Assembly (NCBI RefSeq): GCF_003688995.1
Contig: NZ_PENI01000007.1
Span: 124,001 to 188,000, forward strand
DNA from: Streptomyces shenzhenensis
GTDB taxonomy: Bacteria > Actinomycetota > Actinomycetes > Streptomycetales > Streptomycetaceae
Length of the DNA: 64,000 bases
Reading direction: 5' to 3'
Part shown: positions 50,344-59,114 of the stretch, piece by piece
Numbering within the stretch: the stretch's first letter is position 1
Layout of the letters: each line of letters opens with the position of its first letter
Notes under the pieces: generated by a model
Seen by the model: only the letters and a program-made list of their open reading frames with translations
Database searches by the model: none
Told to the model about the DNA's origin: nothing
Program-made: the position numbers and the translations under genes

Positions 50344-51371
50344 TCGGCGCACGCCCGTCCGCTCCAGGGTTCCTGTCCCAGCAGCTTGCGGCCCAGGTCG
50401 TCGAGGGTGGCCGGGCCGTACCGGAGCGCCTCGGGCCTGGTCGCGTCGCCGAGCAGCGTCGCGTTCCAGTCCGGGGTGCTCAGCGTCCGCCACGACTCGA
50501 CGCGGGAGTTCCGCAGGGTCGCGTGTTCCTCCAGCGCCGGCATCATCGAGAGGTACTGGACGGCCCGGACACCGTTGTCAGAGGCGTTGGGTGCCACGCC
50601 GTGCGCCAGCAGACCGTTGAAGATCAGCAGGTCGCCGGCCTGGAGATCGGGCCGGACCACGGGGAACTCGGAGCGGTCGATCGCGGGCCTGATCGGGTCG
50701 CGGTCCGCCGGCTGGGCGATCCGCCACTCCTCGAACCGGCGGAACAGCTCGGGCGCGCACTGGAAGCCGCCCAGCTCGGGCTGGGTGTCGTTGAGGGCGA
50801 TGATGCCCTGCACCCGCTGCGGCAGCACGCCGAGGGTGCTGTCGACGTCCCAGTGCAGCTCGATGTCGAAGCCCTCGTCGGTGGGCGCGATGAGGGACCG
50901 GGAACGGTTGCCCCGGTTGGGCGGATTGAGGTTGAGCCGGTCGAGCGTGACCCACAGCTCCTCGCAGTCCCATACGTCGACGAAGGCGTCGTAGACGCGC
51001 TGGGTCTGCCGGCTGTCCCAGATGAACTGGTGGTGGTACGCCTCGACGAATCCGTAGACGTGCAGGTCGCGTTCCAGCTCCGAGCGGAACTCGCGCTCCG
51101 CGTACCAGGTTTCGGGCCGGTCGGGGTCAAGGCCCTGGAACTCCCAGGCGAATTCGAGCAGGCTCTTCGCGGCGCCGGGCGTCAGGGCGTTCCGGACGAC
51201 GACGTATCCGTACGTCTGCCAGAAGGCGAAGTCCTCCTCCGACAGCACGCGCAGCGGGCGGGACTTGTCGAGGTGTCGCAGCGGTGTCTGTGCGAGATAG
51301 GTCTCGCCGTCCGCACTGAAGTAGGGGCGCTCCGAAGCGGCGCGGTACAGAAAGGGGGCAGGCGTCGGCAT
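50340..51371 (-). CDS. Phytanoyl-CoA dioxygenase (PhyH)-like Fe(II)/2-oxoglutarate oxygenase
   Basis: A 343-residue protein and first gene of the five-gene operon. The iron site is HWDVDST (His and Asp, about residue 170) with the distal His in GLLAHGVAPN; an Arg in NGVRAVQYL can bind 2-oxoglutarate. FWQTYGYVVVRNALTPGAAKSLLEF near residue 55 is the usual PhyH opening. PhyH enzymes in natural-product operons hydroxylate amino acids or scaffolds. The ATG at 51371 has GGAG 8 bp upstream. A DasR-like site lies 85 bp upstream. Confidence 0.88.
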   Translation of the reverse strand: MPTPAPFLYRAASERPYFSADGETYLAQTPLRHLDKSRPLRVLSEEDFAFWQTYGYVVVRNALTPGAAKSLLEFAWEFQGLDPDRPETWYAEREFRSELERDLHVYGFVEAYHHQFIWDSRQTQRVYDAFVDVWDCEELWVTLDRLNLNPPNRGNRSRSLIAPTDEGFDIELHWDVDSTLGVLPQRVQGIIALNDTQPELGGFQCAPELFRRFEEWRIAQPADRDPIRPAIDRSEFPVVRPDLQAGDLLIFNGLLAHGVAPNASDNGVRAVQYLSMMPALEEHATLRNSRVESWRTLSTPDWNATLLGDATRPEALRYGPATLDDLGRKLLGQEPWSGRACAE

Positions 51372-51455
51372 GCAATCACTCCAGGGATCGAGTTCTTCAG
51401 CGGCCGAGTGGCTGAATCCCAGATCGCCACGATGATCGAACTGAGGTTCCTTCAA

Positions 51456-51471
51456 CTTGGACTAGACCACT
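51456..51471 (-). promoter_or_regulatory. DasR-like (dre) operator at the PhyH operon promoter
   Basis: CTTGGACTAGACCACT matches the published DasR consensus ACTGGTCTAGACCACT at 13 of 16 positions. The core TGGACTAGACCA is shared with the site at 53566-53581 in front of the DasR-like gene. Confidence 0.72.
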
Positions 51472-51615
51472 TGCGGTGTCAACGCGCTCCGGCCGAAGCT
51501 GCCCGCCAAGTGCCTGCGAACTGCCGGTGGTTGAGGTCCCGGGGTGCCCTGGCCGGTGCGCCGCGGGGGCGGGGGCGGGCACGGGCACGTCGCGGGCCCC
51601 CGCCGCTCCGCAGCA

Positions 51616-51651
51616 CTCGGCCCCGCCGAGCCGAAGCTCAGCGGGGCCGAG
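51616..51651. terminator. Strong terminator after the GH3 gene
   Basis: An 11-bp perfect outer stem CTCGGCCCCGC/GCGGGGCCGAG plus an inner GAGC-CGAA-GCTC stem, 50 bp after the GH3 stop. It separates GH3 from the PhyH operon. The rest of the 330-bp gap shows only the dre site and no gene. Confidence 0.82.
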
Positions 51652-51700
51652 AAGAGCTTGCCTCCGGAATTGGCGGCGGCAGGCCGTGCGGGTCCCGGGG

Positions 51701-53191
51701 TCAGTCCGCGACGATGCGTTCCGCCGCGGCCAGGCCGCAGACCCGGGCGGCTCCGTGCGTGGCGAGGTGCACGGCGCCCCGCGCAGGGGACTGCGGTATG
51801 CCCATCTCGACCACGATCGTGTCGGGGCGGGCGGCGAGCAGCACGTCCAGGCCCGCGCGCATCCACGGGTGCCGGTGCTCGTCGCGGACCACCGCGACGA
51901 TGCGGCGGTCGCCCGCCGCGGCCAGGGCCGCGGTGCCCGCGTCGGCGCCGCTGAAGGAGCCGCTCGTGGTGCCCGGCAGCAGCCGCTCCAGCTCGCCGGC
52001 GACCCCCCACGGGGTCACGTCCCCGACAGCGATGTTCGGCACGGGGTTGAACGTGGCGACGTACACGGGCCCGTCGACCGGCGCCGCCGCCGCGCCGCGC
52101 CGCTCACGGAGCGCGCGGCGGGCCGCCACGAGTCCGATCTCCTCGTCCGGTGCCGCCTCGGCCTGCGCGATCCGTCGCGTCGTGGCGGTCCAGTGGGCCA
52201 GCCGCCGCACCCGGGCCGCGGCGTCGGCGAGCCGCTCCTCGGGGAGCTCGCCCCGGTGGACGGCCGTGACCAGGGCGTCCCGCAGCTTCAGCACCGTACC
52301 CTCGTCGCTCAGCCCGCCGCCCACGCAGATCGCGTCAGCGCCGGCCGCGATCGCCATGACCACCCCGTGCTCCAGGCCGTAGGCCCCGGCGATGGCCCGC
52401 ATCTCCATGCCGTCGGTGACGATCAGCCCGTCGTAGCCGAGTTCGCCCCGCAGCAGTTCGGTGAGGATGCGGCGGGACAGGGTCCCGGGGCGCTCCGGGT
52501 CGAGCGCCGGGACGAGGATGTGCGCGCTCATGACGGCCTGGGTGCCGGCCTCGATGGCGGCGCGGAACGGCACCAGTTCGCGGCTGCGCAGTATGTCCTC
52601 GTCGACGTCGATGCGCGGCACGGCGTGGTGGGAGTCCACGTTGGTGTCGCCGTGCCCGGGGAAGTGCTTGGTGCACGCGGCGACGCCGCTGGACTGCATG
52701 CCCCGGACGTACGCCGCCGTGTGCCGCGCCACCAGGTCGGTGTCCGCGCCGAAGGCACGCACGCCGATCACCGGGTTGTCGGGGTTGGCGTTGACGTCCG
52801 CGGACGGCGCCCAGTTGAGGTTGACACCGCAGTCGGCGAGCCGCCGGCCCAGTTCGCGGGCGACGCGCCGGGTGAGGTCCGGGTCGTCGACGGCGCCGAG
52901 CGCGTGATTGCCGGGGAACGCGGAACCGGTGTGCACGTCGAGGCGGGTGACATCGCCGCTCTCCTCGTCGATGGCCACCAGCAGATCGTTCCGTTCCGCT
53001 CTCAACTGGTCGGTGAGAGCCGTGACTTGCTCCTGGCTGACCACATTGCGGCCGAACAGGGCCACGGAGGCGAGGCCTTCACCGACCCGGCGGCGCACCC
53101 AGTCCGGTGCGGCGGTGCCGGCGAACCCCGGCTGCAGAACCGCAAGTGCGTCGCGGGTGAGGGTGTCGTTGCCGGTGGCGATAGTGGTCAT
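51701..53191 (-). CDS. GH3 beta-N-acetylglucosaminidase (NagZ-type)
   Basis: A 496-residue glycoside hydrolase family 3 protein. The NagZ motif KHFPGHGDTNVDSHHAVP (about residues 155-172) supplies the Asp/His acid-base pair, and the nucleophile Asp is in LIVTDGMEM (about 245). It removes terminal N-acetylglucosamine from muropeptides or chitin fragments. There is no signal peptide, so it is cytoplasmic. The ATG at 53191 is preferred; an ATG 12 bp earlier abuts the ribosome site. It is divergent from the DasR-like gene with dre-like sites between, so GlcNAc-linked control is likely. Confidence 0.92.
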   Translation of the reverse strand: MTTIATGNDTLTRDALAVLQPGFAGTAAPDWVRRRVGEGLASVALFGRNVVSQEQVTALTDQLRAERNDLLVAIDEESGDVTRLDVHTGSAFPGNHALGAVDDPDLTRRVARELGRRLADCGVNLNWAPSADVNANPDNPVIGVRAFGADTDLVARHTAAYVRGMQSSGVAACTKHFPGHGDTNVDSHHAVPRIDVDEDILRSRELVPFRAAIEAGTQAVMSAHILVPALDPERPGTLSRRILTELLRGELGYDGLIVTDGMEMRAIAGAYGLEHGVVMAIAAGADAICVGGGLSDEGTVLKLRDALVTAVHRGELPEERLADAAARVRRLAHWTATTRRIAQAEAAPDEEIGLVAARRALRERRGAAAAPVDGPVYVATFNPVPNIAVGDVTPWGVAGELERLLPGTTSGSFSGADAGTAALAAAGDRRIVAVVRDEHRHPWMRAGLDVLLAARPDTIVVEMGIPQSPARGAVHLATHGAARVCGLAAAERIVAD

Positions 53192-53203
53192 CGAAGGCGT
53201 CAT

Positions 53204-53438
53204 CCCTTCGCGGCGCCGTCGGCCGGGGCGCGCGCCGCCGCGTGCTGGAGAGGTGGAAAAGGAAGGAGAAGAGAGGCGGAAAAGGAGTGGATGGGCAACC
53301 GGGGACAGCGGCAGGGCACACCACCACGGCGGCCGGACCGCGCAGCGCCTCCTCCTCCCTCAGGGACTGCCGCCGGCCGACGCCCGGCGGTTCTCCGCGC
53401 ACGCCGACACCACGCGCTCGGACGGAGCCCGGCACGCT
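53204..53438. other. 5' leader of the GH3 gene without a gene
   Basis: A polypurine run on the plus strand (about 53251-53292, rich in AAAAGGAAGGAG blocks) would be a polypyrimidine tract in the GH3 leader. No open frame with start context is convincing. Confidence 0.5.
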
Positions 53439-53479
53439 AATGGTGTAGACCTGCACGAGGGAGCTTGGCCTAGACTTTT
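53439..53479. promoter_or_regulatory. Two tandem DasR-like sites in the GH3/dasR-like intergenic region
   Basis: AATGGTGTAGACCTGC at 53439-53454 (11 of 16 with the dre consensus) and CTTGGCCTAGACTTTT at 53464-53479 (10 of 16) are 25 bp apart centre to centre. They are weaker than the sites at 51456 and 53566. Confidence 0.5.
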
Positions 53480-53565
53480 ATGCAGCGTCAAGGTCGTCAG
53501 GGGGGTGATCTCGACCCTTTGGCGAAGAACGTCGTACCGGACACGGCCACGGAACGCATTCTTCA

Positions 53566-53581
53566 TCTGGACTAGACCATA
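53566..53581 (+). promoter_or_regulatory. DasR-like (dre) operator upstream of the DasR-like gene
   Basis: TCTGGACTAGACCATA, 12 of 16 positions with the dre consensus, 52 bp before the start codon. It shares TGGACTAGACCA with the PhyH operon site, which suggests a common regulator with a slightly shifted preference. Confidence 0.68.
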
Positions 53582-53633
53582 GCTCGGTTGCGGGCTATAA
53601 CGGGGTCCGGCGACCGAGTCGGGAAGGCAGCCC

Positions 53634-54398
53634 ATGACCACGCATGTCAGCAGCACCCCGCACCGCCGGGCCGCGCCCGGCCGCGCGGCACGCGTCCCGA
53701 AGTACTACCAGGTCAAGCAGCAGGTCCTCGCGATGACGGAGGCGCTGGCGCCCGGCTCCCGGATGCCCGCCGAGCGATTACTCGCCGTCCGGCTCGACAC
53801 CTCGCGCACCACGGTCCGGCAGGCGTTGCAGGAACTCGTGGGCGAGGGCCGGCTGGACCGCATCCAGGGCAAGGGCACGTTCGTCGCCCGGCCCAAGCTC
53901 TCCCGCACCCTCCTGCTCACCTCCCACACCGAGGACATGCATGCCCAGGGCCTCCGACCCGCCTCGCGGGTGCTGGACATCCGTCATGTCGAAGCGGACG
54001 AGAAGCTGTCGGCCGTGCTCGGCGTCGCGGTCGGCGACGGCGTGCTGCGCGTCGAGCGGCTGCGGCTGGCCAGCGGCGAGCCCATGGCCATCGAGACGAC
54101 CCACCTGTCCGCCCGGCGCTTTCCCGGACTGCACCGGTCCCTGGCCACCTACCGGTCGCTGTACACGGCGCTCGCCGAGGCGTACGGGGTGCGTCCGGCG
54201 GAGGCCGAGGAGGCCATCGAGACCTCGCTCGCCACTCCCCGCGAGGCCGCGCTGCTCGCCACCGAGGTGGGCCTGCCGATGCTGCTCCTGTCCCGCCATT
54301 CCCGCGACGCGCACGGCACACCGGTGGAATGGGTCCGCTCGGTGTACCGCGGCTCCCGCTACAAGTTCACGGTGACGCTGATGCGCCCGGCGGACTGA
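53634..54398 (+). CDS. DasR-like GntR/HutC regulator
   Basis: A 254-residue regulator very close in layout to DasR, the GlcNAc-6-phosphate-responsive global regulator of Streptomyces. [15 protein letters not shown] opens the DNA-binding domain, [20 protein letters not shown] is the HTH and [12 protein letters not shown] the wing. The UTRA domain has [44 protein letters not shown] and [14 protein letters not shown], almost as in DasR. It is probably a paralogue rather than DasR itself, because the nag/pts genes are absent. GGGAAGG precedes the ATG. Confidence 0.88.
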   Translation: MTTHVSSTPHRRAAPGRAARVPKYYQVKQQVLAMTEALAPGSRMPAERLLAVRLDTSRTTVRQALQELVGEGRLDRIQGKGTFVARPKLSRTLLLTSHTEDMHAQGLRPASRVLDIRHVEADEKLSAVLGVAVGDGVLRVERLRLASGEPMAIETTHLSARRFPGLHRSLATYRSLYTALAEAYGVRPAEAEEAIETSLATPREAALLATEVGLPMLLLSRHSRDAHGTPVEWVRSVYRGSRYKFTVTLMRPAD

Positions 54399-54614
54399 AC
54401 CCGCGGCCCGGCAACGGGTCCGGCACCGCTCACCGCCCCGGCCGCCGCGCCGCGCGCCACCCCGCCTCCCCCTCGGTTCCCCCGGCCCCGCACGGGCTTC
54501 CCGTCCCCCTCCCCGACCTCGCTCTGGCGACGGCCGTGCCCGGCCCGGCCCCAGACCCCGACGCATCTCCCCTCGCGGCGAGCGCCACGCTGTCGGCTCC
54601 CCGCGGGCTCACCA

Positions 54615-54640
54615 CGCCCCGGCGCCCGGACGCCGGGGCG
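54615..54640 (+). terminator. Hairpin between the DasR-like gene and the NB-ARC gene
   Basis: Perfect 10-bp stem CGCCCCGGCG/CGCCGGGGCG with a 6-nt loop. The rest of this 266-bp gap shows no gene. Confidence 0.65.
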
Positions 54641-54664
54641 GCCGAACGACGAAATGGGCGTGAA

Positions 54665-56029
54665 GTGAGCGATACATCCCCGGTGGACGCGCTTGCGGCG
54701 GCGCTGGTCCACGCACGCGAGGCGGCCTGCCTCACCCAGGAGGACCTCGCGGAGAAGTCCGGGCTCAGCGTGCGGGCCATCCGCAACCTCGAAACCGGCC
54801 ACACCGCACGGCCCCGTAAACAGTCCGTGCTCCTGCTCGCCGAGGCCCTCGGCCTCTCACCCGCCGAGGTGGCGCGGCTCCTGCGCGGGTCCCGCGCCGA
54901 GAGCCACACCGAGCCACGCCCCGAGCGGCCGCCGGAGCCGCCGCCCGCGGAACTGCCCGCGGCGCCCCGCAACCGCCTCGTGGGGCGGGAGCGGATCGTC
55001 ACCTCCCTGCGCGCCCGCCTCTCGTCGCGGCAGGCCCGCGACCCCGGACGGCCCGTGGTCGTCGTCGGGCCGCCGGGCGCGGGCAAGACGTCGCTGGTCC
55101 TCCAGGTCGCGCACGGTGTACGGGACCGATTCCCGGACGGGCAGGTCTTCGTCGATCTGCATCCGGCCTCCGCCGAGCCGTTCACACCCGACATGCTGGT
55201 GCGCCGCGTGCTCCGCTCGCTCGGCGCGGCGCCCGCCGCGGAGAACCCGGAGGAGGCCGGCGCCCGGCTGCGGGACGCGCTCAGCCGCAGACAGGTCCTG
55301 GTGGTCCTCGACAACGTGGACAGCGAGGCACAGGTACGGCCGCTGCTCGTGGACGCCGCGCGCAGCGCGGTCCTGGTCGCCGCGCACCGTGAACTCTCCG
55401 CGCTGCCGGGACAGTTGACGCACCGGATCGGCGCGCTCGACCCGCGGAACGCCCACCGGATGCTCGCGGACCTGGCGGGGACCGCGCGCACCCGCGCGGA
55501 GCCGTCGGCCGCGCTGAGCATCGTGCGCTCCTGCGGGCGGCTGCCGCTGGCCCTGCACATCGCCGGGCTGTGGCTGTCGGCGCGCCCGCACCGGTCGCTG
55601 CGCGACCTGGCGGACCGTCTGGTGGACGAGCGGGACCGCCTGCCGTTCCTGCGGGTCGGGGATCTGTCGTTGCAGGCGAGCGTGGCGGCCCGCCACCGGG
55701 CCTTACCCGTCCCGATCGCCGCGTCGCTGCGCCGGCTCGGCGCGGTGCGCGGCGACTTCGGCGTGGACGACGTGGTCGGACGCGCGGCGCCGTCCCGGCA
55801 GCTCGCGGGGGACCTGCTCGACGAGCTGCTGAGCCGCCAGCTCACCTATGTCAGCGAGTTCGGCAGGAACGGTCAGAACCGCTACCGGCTGTACGACTCG
55901 GTACGTCTGTACGTCGCGTACGGCGGCGAGCGCCCGCCGGGCGACGGCGGTCCGGCCGACCGGGTCTGGCTCCCCCACCAGACCGGACGCACCCACCACC
56001 GGCTCCGCCGCCTCCGCCCCGCCACCTGA
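54665..56029 (+). CDS. XRE-family helix-turn-helix protein with NB-ARC (STAND) ATPase
   Basis: A 454-residue regulator-like protein. The N-terminal XRE helix-turn-helix is ACLTQEDLAEKSGLSVRAIR at about residues 20-40. An ATPase of the STAND/AP type follows: P-loop VVGPPGAGKTSLVLQV near 135, Walker B VLVVLDNVDS near 215 and the CGRLPLALHIAG motif near 290. The C-terminus lacks the TPR array often found in AfsR-like proteins. The GTG start is the only in-frame start next to the HTH. It may sense a ligand and control nearby genes; the target is unknown. Confidence 0.85.
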   Translation: MSDTSPVDALAAALVHAREAACLTQEDLAEKSGLSVRAIRNLETGHTARPRKQSVLLLAEALGLSPAEVARLLRGSRAESHTEPRPERPPEPPPAELPAAPRNRLVGRERIVTSLRARLSSRQARDPGRPVVVVGPPGAGKTSLVLQVAHGVRDRFPDGQVFVDLHPASAEPFTPDMLVRRVLRSLGAAPAAENPEEAGARLRDALSRRQVLVVLDNVDSEAQVRPLLVDAARSAVLVAAHRELSALPGQLTHRIGALDPRNAHRMLADLAGTARTRAEPSAALSIVRSCGRLPLALHIAGLWLSARPHRSLRDLADRLVDERDRLPFLRVGDLSLQASVAARHRALPVPIAASLRRLGAVRGDFGVDDVVGRAAPSRQLAGDLLDELLSRQLTYVSEFGRNGQNRYRLYDSVRLYVAYGGERPPGDGGPADRVWLPHQTGRTHHRLRRLRPAT

Positions 56030-56040
56030 CGAGTTGCGGG

Positions 56041-56805
56041 CTACATCGGTGGGAGGCGGTAGACGGAGACGTGGGAGCGTGAGTCGGCGGTGAACTCGGC
56101 GCCGGTCCAGTCCGCGTGTCTGGCCTCCAGGGCGAACCCGGCGAGCTGGGCCATGAGGTCGAGTTCGGCCGGCCAGATGTAGCGGTGGGGGCTGCGGAAG
56201 AGCCGCGCCTGATCGGTCTCGTCGAAGTCGAAATGATGCGACACGACCCGCTGGTGCAGGACGTCGTAGGTGTCCAGACCGATGTATCCGGCTTCCGAGT
56301 GCCAGACCGTGGCCGACTGGCCCGGCGGCAGCTTGCGCAGCTCCGGTACCCACAGCTCGATCACGAACCGGCCACCGGGCCCGAGATGGCGGGCGGCGTT
56401 GCGGAAGCACTCGACCTGCTCGGCCTGTGTCAGCAGATTGGAGATCGTGTTGAAGACGAGGTACACGAGGGTGTAGTCGCCGGGGGCCGCGGCGGTCGCC
56501 ATGTCCCCGATGACCACCGGGATACTCGCCTCGTCCGCCTTGGTCCGCAGCCGCTCCACCATCGGCGGTGACAGCTCGATACCGGTGACGGGGACTCCGC
56601 GCGCCGCGAGCGGGACCGCCACCCGGCCGGTCCCGATGGCGAACTCGAGGGCCGCGCCGTCGCCCGCGAGTTCCGCGAGCCGTGCCACGGTCGGCACCAG
56701 CACCTCAGGCGCGAACATGCCGGTACCGGGGGTATCGTACCGCTGAGCGGCGCCGGCGTCCCAGATCTGCAGTTGCTGCTGCGTTCCGCTCTTCTCCGCC
56801 TGCAT
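56041..56805 (-). CDS. Class I SAM-dependent methyltransferase
   Basis: A 254-residue protein with a Rossmann methyltransferase core. Motif I is ALEFAIGTGRVAVPLA at about residues 50-65, with an acidic residue in VTGIELSP for the ribose hydroxyls and PVVIGDMATAAAPGDY for the adenine. VYLVFNTISNLLTQAEQVECFRNAARHLGPGGRFVIEL is typical of small-molecule methyltransferases. It ends 11 bp from the convergent NB-ARC gene. The substrate cannot be told. Confidence 0.9.
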   Translation of the reverse strand: MQAEKSGTQQQLQIWDAGAAQRYDTPGTGMFAPEVLVPTVARLAELAGDGAALEFAIGTGRVAVPLAARGVPVTGIELSPPMVERLRTKADEASIPVVIGDMATAAAPGDYTLVYLVFNTISNLLTQAEQVECFRNAARHLGPGGRFVIELWVPELRKLPPGQSATVWHSEAGYIGLDTYDVLHQRVVSHHFDFDETDQARLFRSPHRYIWPAELDLMAQLAGFALEARHADWTGAEFTADSRSHVSVYRLPPM

Positions 56806-56899
56806 GCCACCAGCGTTCGCGATCCGCCGCCGCGCTGTCCAGCGAATATCGAGCGAGGGTACGGGCCTCGGCCGCCGCCCGTCCACGTACCCTGTGCGG

Positions 56900-57856
56900 G
56901 TGCCGCCCTCCCGTTTGCAGCGCGTCGCCGTCCTGGTGCTCGACGGCGCGAAACCGCTCGACGTGGGCATTCCCGCGCAGGTGTTCACGACCCGCGCGAG
57001 CATGCCGTACGAGGTACGGGTGTGCGGCGCCGCCCCCGGGCTCGTGACCGGCGGCGACGGACTGTCGTACCACGTCGCCCACGGCCTCGACGCGCTCGCG
57101 TGGGCGGACATCGCGTTCGTCCCCGGCTACCGCTTCCCGGACCGGGACGACCCGCCGCGGGCCGTCGTGGACGCGCTGATCGCCGCCCACGACCGCGGGG
57201 CACGGCTCGCCGCGATCTCCACCGGCGCCTTCGCGCTCGCCGCCACCGGTCTGCTCGACGGCAAACGCGCCACGACGCACTGGCACTACACCCGGGCGCT
57301 GGCGGCGCGGCATCCGCTCGTCCGGGTCGACGAGAACGTGCTCTTCGTCGACGAGGGCGACGTGCTGACGTCGGCGGGCGCCGCCTCCGGCATCGATCTG
57401 TGCCTGCACATCCTGCGCCGCGAACTCGGGGTGGCCGCGTCCCATCACGCGGCCCGGCGGCTGGTCGCGGCCCCCTATCGCAGCGGCGGTCAGGCGCAGT
57501 ACGTGCCGCGCAGCGTGCCCGAGCCGCTCGGCGAGCGGTTCGCCGCGACCCGCGAGTGGGCGCTGCACCGGCTGGGCGAGCCCCTCACCCTCGGTGTGCT
57601 CGCCCGGCACGCGGCGGTGTCGCCGCGCACCTTCTCGCGGCGCTTCGTCGAGGACACCGGGTACACGCCGATGCAGTGGGTCATGCGCGCCCGTATCGAC
57701 CTGGCCCGTGAACTGCTCGAACGCTCGCAGCGGAGCGTCGAGCAGATCGCCGCCGACGTCGGTCTGGGCACCGGCGCCAATCTGCGGCTGCATTTCCAGC
57801 ACATCCTCGGGACCACGCCGAGCGAGTACCGGCGCACCTTCACCCAGGGTGAATAG
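56900..57856 (+). CDS. GlxA-type AraC family regulator with DJ-1/PfpI domain
   Basis: A 318-residue regulator with an N-terminal DJ-1/PfpI-like sensor domain (residues 5-180) and a C-terminal double HTH (LTLGVLARHAAVSPRTFSRRF and SVEQIAADVGLGTGANLRLHF). The nucleophile-elbow Cys of related domains is replaced by Ser in AISTGAF. A TACCCT -10-like box ends 6 bp before GTG 56900, which fits a leaderless transcript; GTG 56894 is an alternative. It is 129 bp upstream of the gap gene and may regulate it. Confidence 0.87.
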   Translation: MPPSRLQRVAVLVLDGAKPLDVGIPAQVFTTRASMPYEVRVCGAAPGLVTGGDGLSYHVAHGLDALAWADIAFVPGYRFPDRDDPPRAVVDALIAAHDRGARLAAISTGAFALAATGLLDGKRATTHWHYTRALAARHPLVRVDENVLFVDEGDVLTSAGAASGIDLCLHILRRELGVAASHHAARRLVAAPYRSGGQAQYVPRSVPEPLGERFAATREWALHRLGEPLTLGVLARHAAVSPRTFSRRFVEDTGYTPMQWVMRARIDLARELLERSQRSVEQIAADVGLGTGANLRLHFQHILGTTPSEYRRTFTQGE

Positions 57857-57985
57857 TCCCCGCCGGACGGTCCCGTCCAGTCCCCGTCGGCGGATGGCGC
57901 GATCCTTTCGAACCATGGCACTCACGCCGCTGCCGACGGCGGAAGCCGCACGCGAGGCTGAGGGCGAACCGAAGGGACACCATTC

Positions 57986-58984
57986 ATGACTCGCATCGCC
58001 GTCAACGGATTCGGCCGCATCGGACGCAATGTGCTGCGCGCACTGCTGGAGCGCGACAGCGAACTCGACGTGGTCGCCGTCAACGACCTCACCGAACCCG
58101 CGACCCTCGCGCGGCTGCTCGCCTACGACACGACCGCCGGCCGGCTCGGCCGGCCCGTGACCGTCGACGGGGACACTCTCGTCGTCGACGGCCGGCGCAT
58201 CCGGGTGCTCGCGGAACGCGAACCCGAGCAACTGCCCTGGGCCGAACTCGGCGTGGACGTCGTGCTGGAGGCGACCGGCCGCTTCACCTCGGCCAAGGCG
58301 GCCGGCGCGCACCTCGCCGCGGGCGCGAAGAAGGTGCTCGTCAGTGCGCCGTCGGACGGCGCCGACGTGACGCTCGCGTTCGGCGTGAACACCGACGCAT
58401 ACGACCCGGCCGCGCACACCATCGTCTCGAACGCCTCGTGCACGACCAACGCGCTCGCGCCGCTGGCCGCTGTGCTCGACGAACTCGCCGGGATCGAGCA
58501 CGGTTTCATGACGACCGTGCACGCCTATACGCAGGAGCAGAACCTCCAGGACGGCCCGCACCGCGACGCCCGCCGTGCCCGCGCCGCGGCCGTGAACATC
58601 GTGCCGACCACGACGGGTGCCGCCAAGGCGATCGGCCTGGTGCTGCCGAACCTCGACGGCAGGCTGTCGGGCGACTCGATCCGGGTGCCGGTGCCGGTGG
58701 GCTCGATCGTCGAGCTCAACACGACCGTCGCCCGCGATGTGACGCGCGACGACGTGCTGGCGGCGTACCGGGCCGCGGCGGAGGGGCCGCTCGCCGGCGT
58801 CCTCGAGTACTCGGAGGACGCGCTCGTCTCGTCCGACATCACGGGCAACCCGGCCTCGTCGATCTTCGACTCGGCTCTCACCCGCGTCGACGGCCGGCAC
58901 ATCAAGGTGGTCGCCTGGTACGACAACGAGTGGGGTTTCTCCAACCGGGTGATCGACACGCTCGAACTGCTCGCCGCCCGCTGA
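57986..58984 (+). CDS. gap: Type I glyceraldehyde-3-phosphate dehydrogenase
   Basis: A 332-residue NAD-dependent enzyme of glycolysis. The cofactor motif is NGFGRIGRNVLRAL, the catalytic Cys is in SNASCTTNALAPL (about residue 151) with His in the TTTGAAKAIGLVLP region, and the C-terminal WYDNEWGFSNRVID is complete. GAAGGGA precedes the ATG. Streptomyces usually carries several gap genes; this one, next to a GlxA-type regulator, is likely an accessory copy. Confidence 0.94.
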   Translation: MTRIAVNGFGRIGRNVLRALLERDSELDVVAVNDLTEPATLARLLAYDTTAGRLGRPVTVDGDTLVVDGRRIRVLAEREPEQLPWAELGVDVVLEATGRFTSAKAAGAHLAAGAKKVLVSAPSDGADVTLAFGVNTDAYDPAAHTIVSNASCTTNALAPLAAVLDELAGIEHGFMTTVHAYTQEQNLQDGPHRDARRARAAAVNIVPTTTGAAKAIGLVLPNLDGRLSGDSIRVPVPVGSIVELNTTVARDVTRDDVLAAYRAAAEGPLAGVLEYSEDALVSSDITGNPASSIFDSALTRVDGRHIKVVAWYDNEWGFSNRVIDTLELLAAR

Positions 58985-59114
58985 CCGGCACGGCACCGCG
59001 GCTGTCGCTCAACGCCGCGTTGTGTGCCGCCGCCGGATCGTCCCGCGTCGTACGGATGCTATGTTCGCGGGCGCCGAAGGCGGCGGCCCCCTTCCCAGTG
59101 ACAGGAGCGATGGC

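Noticed and set aside
53079..53456. Minus-strand open frame in the GH3 leader
   Set aside because: Most of it overlaps the GH3 N-terminus in another frame. The rest is low-complexity DNA with no start context.
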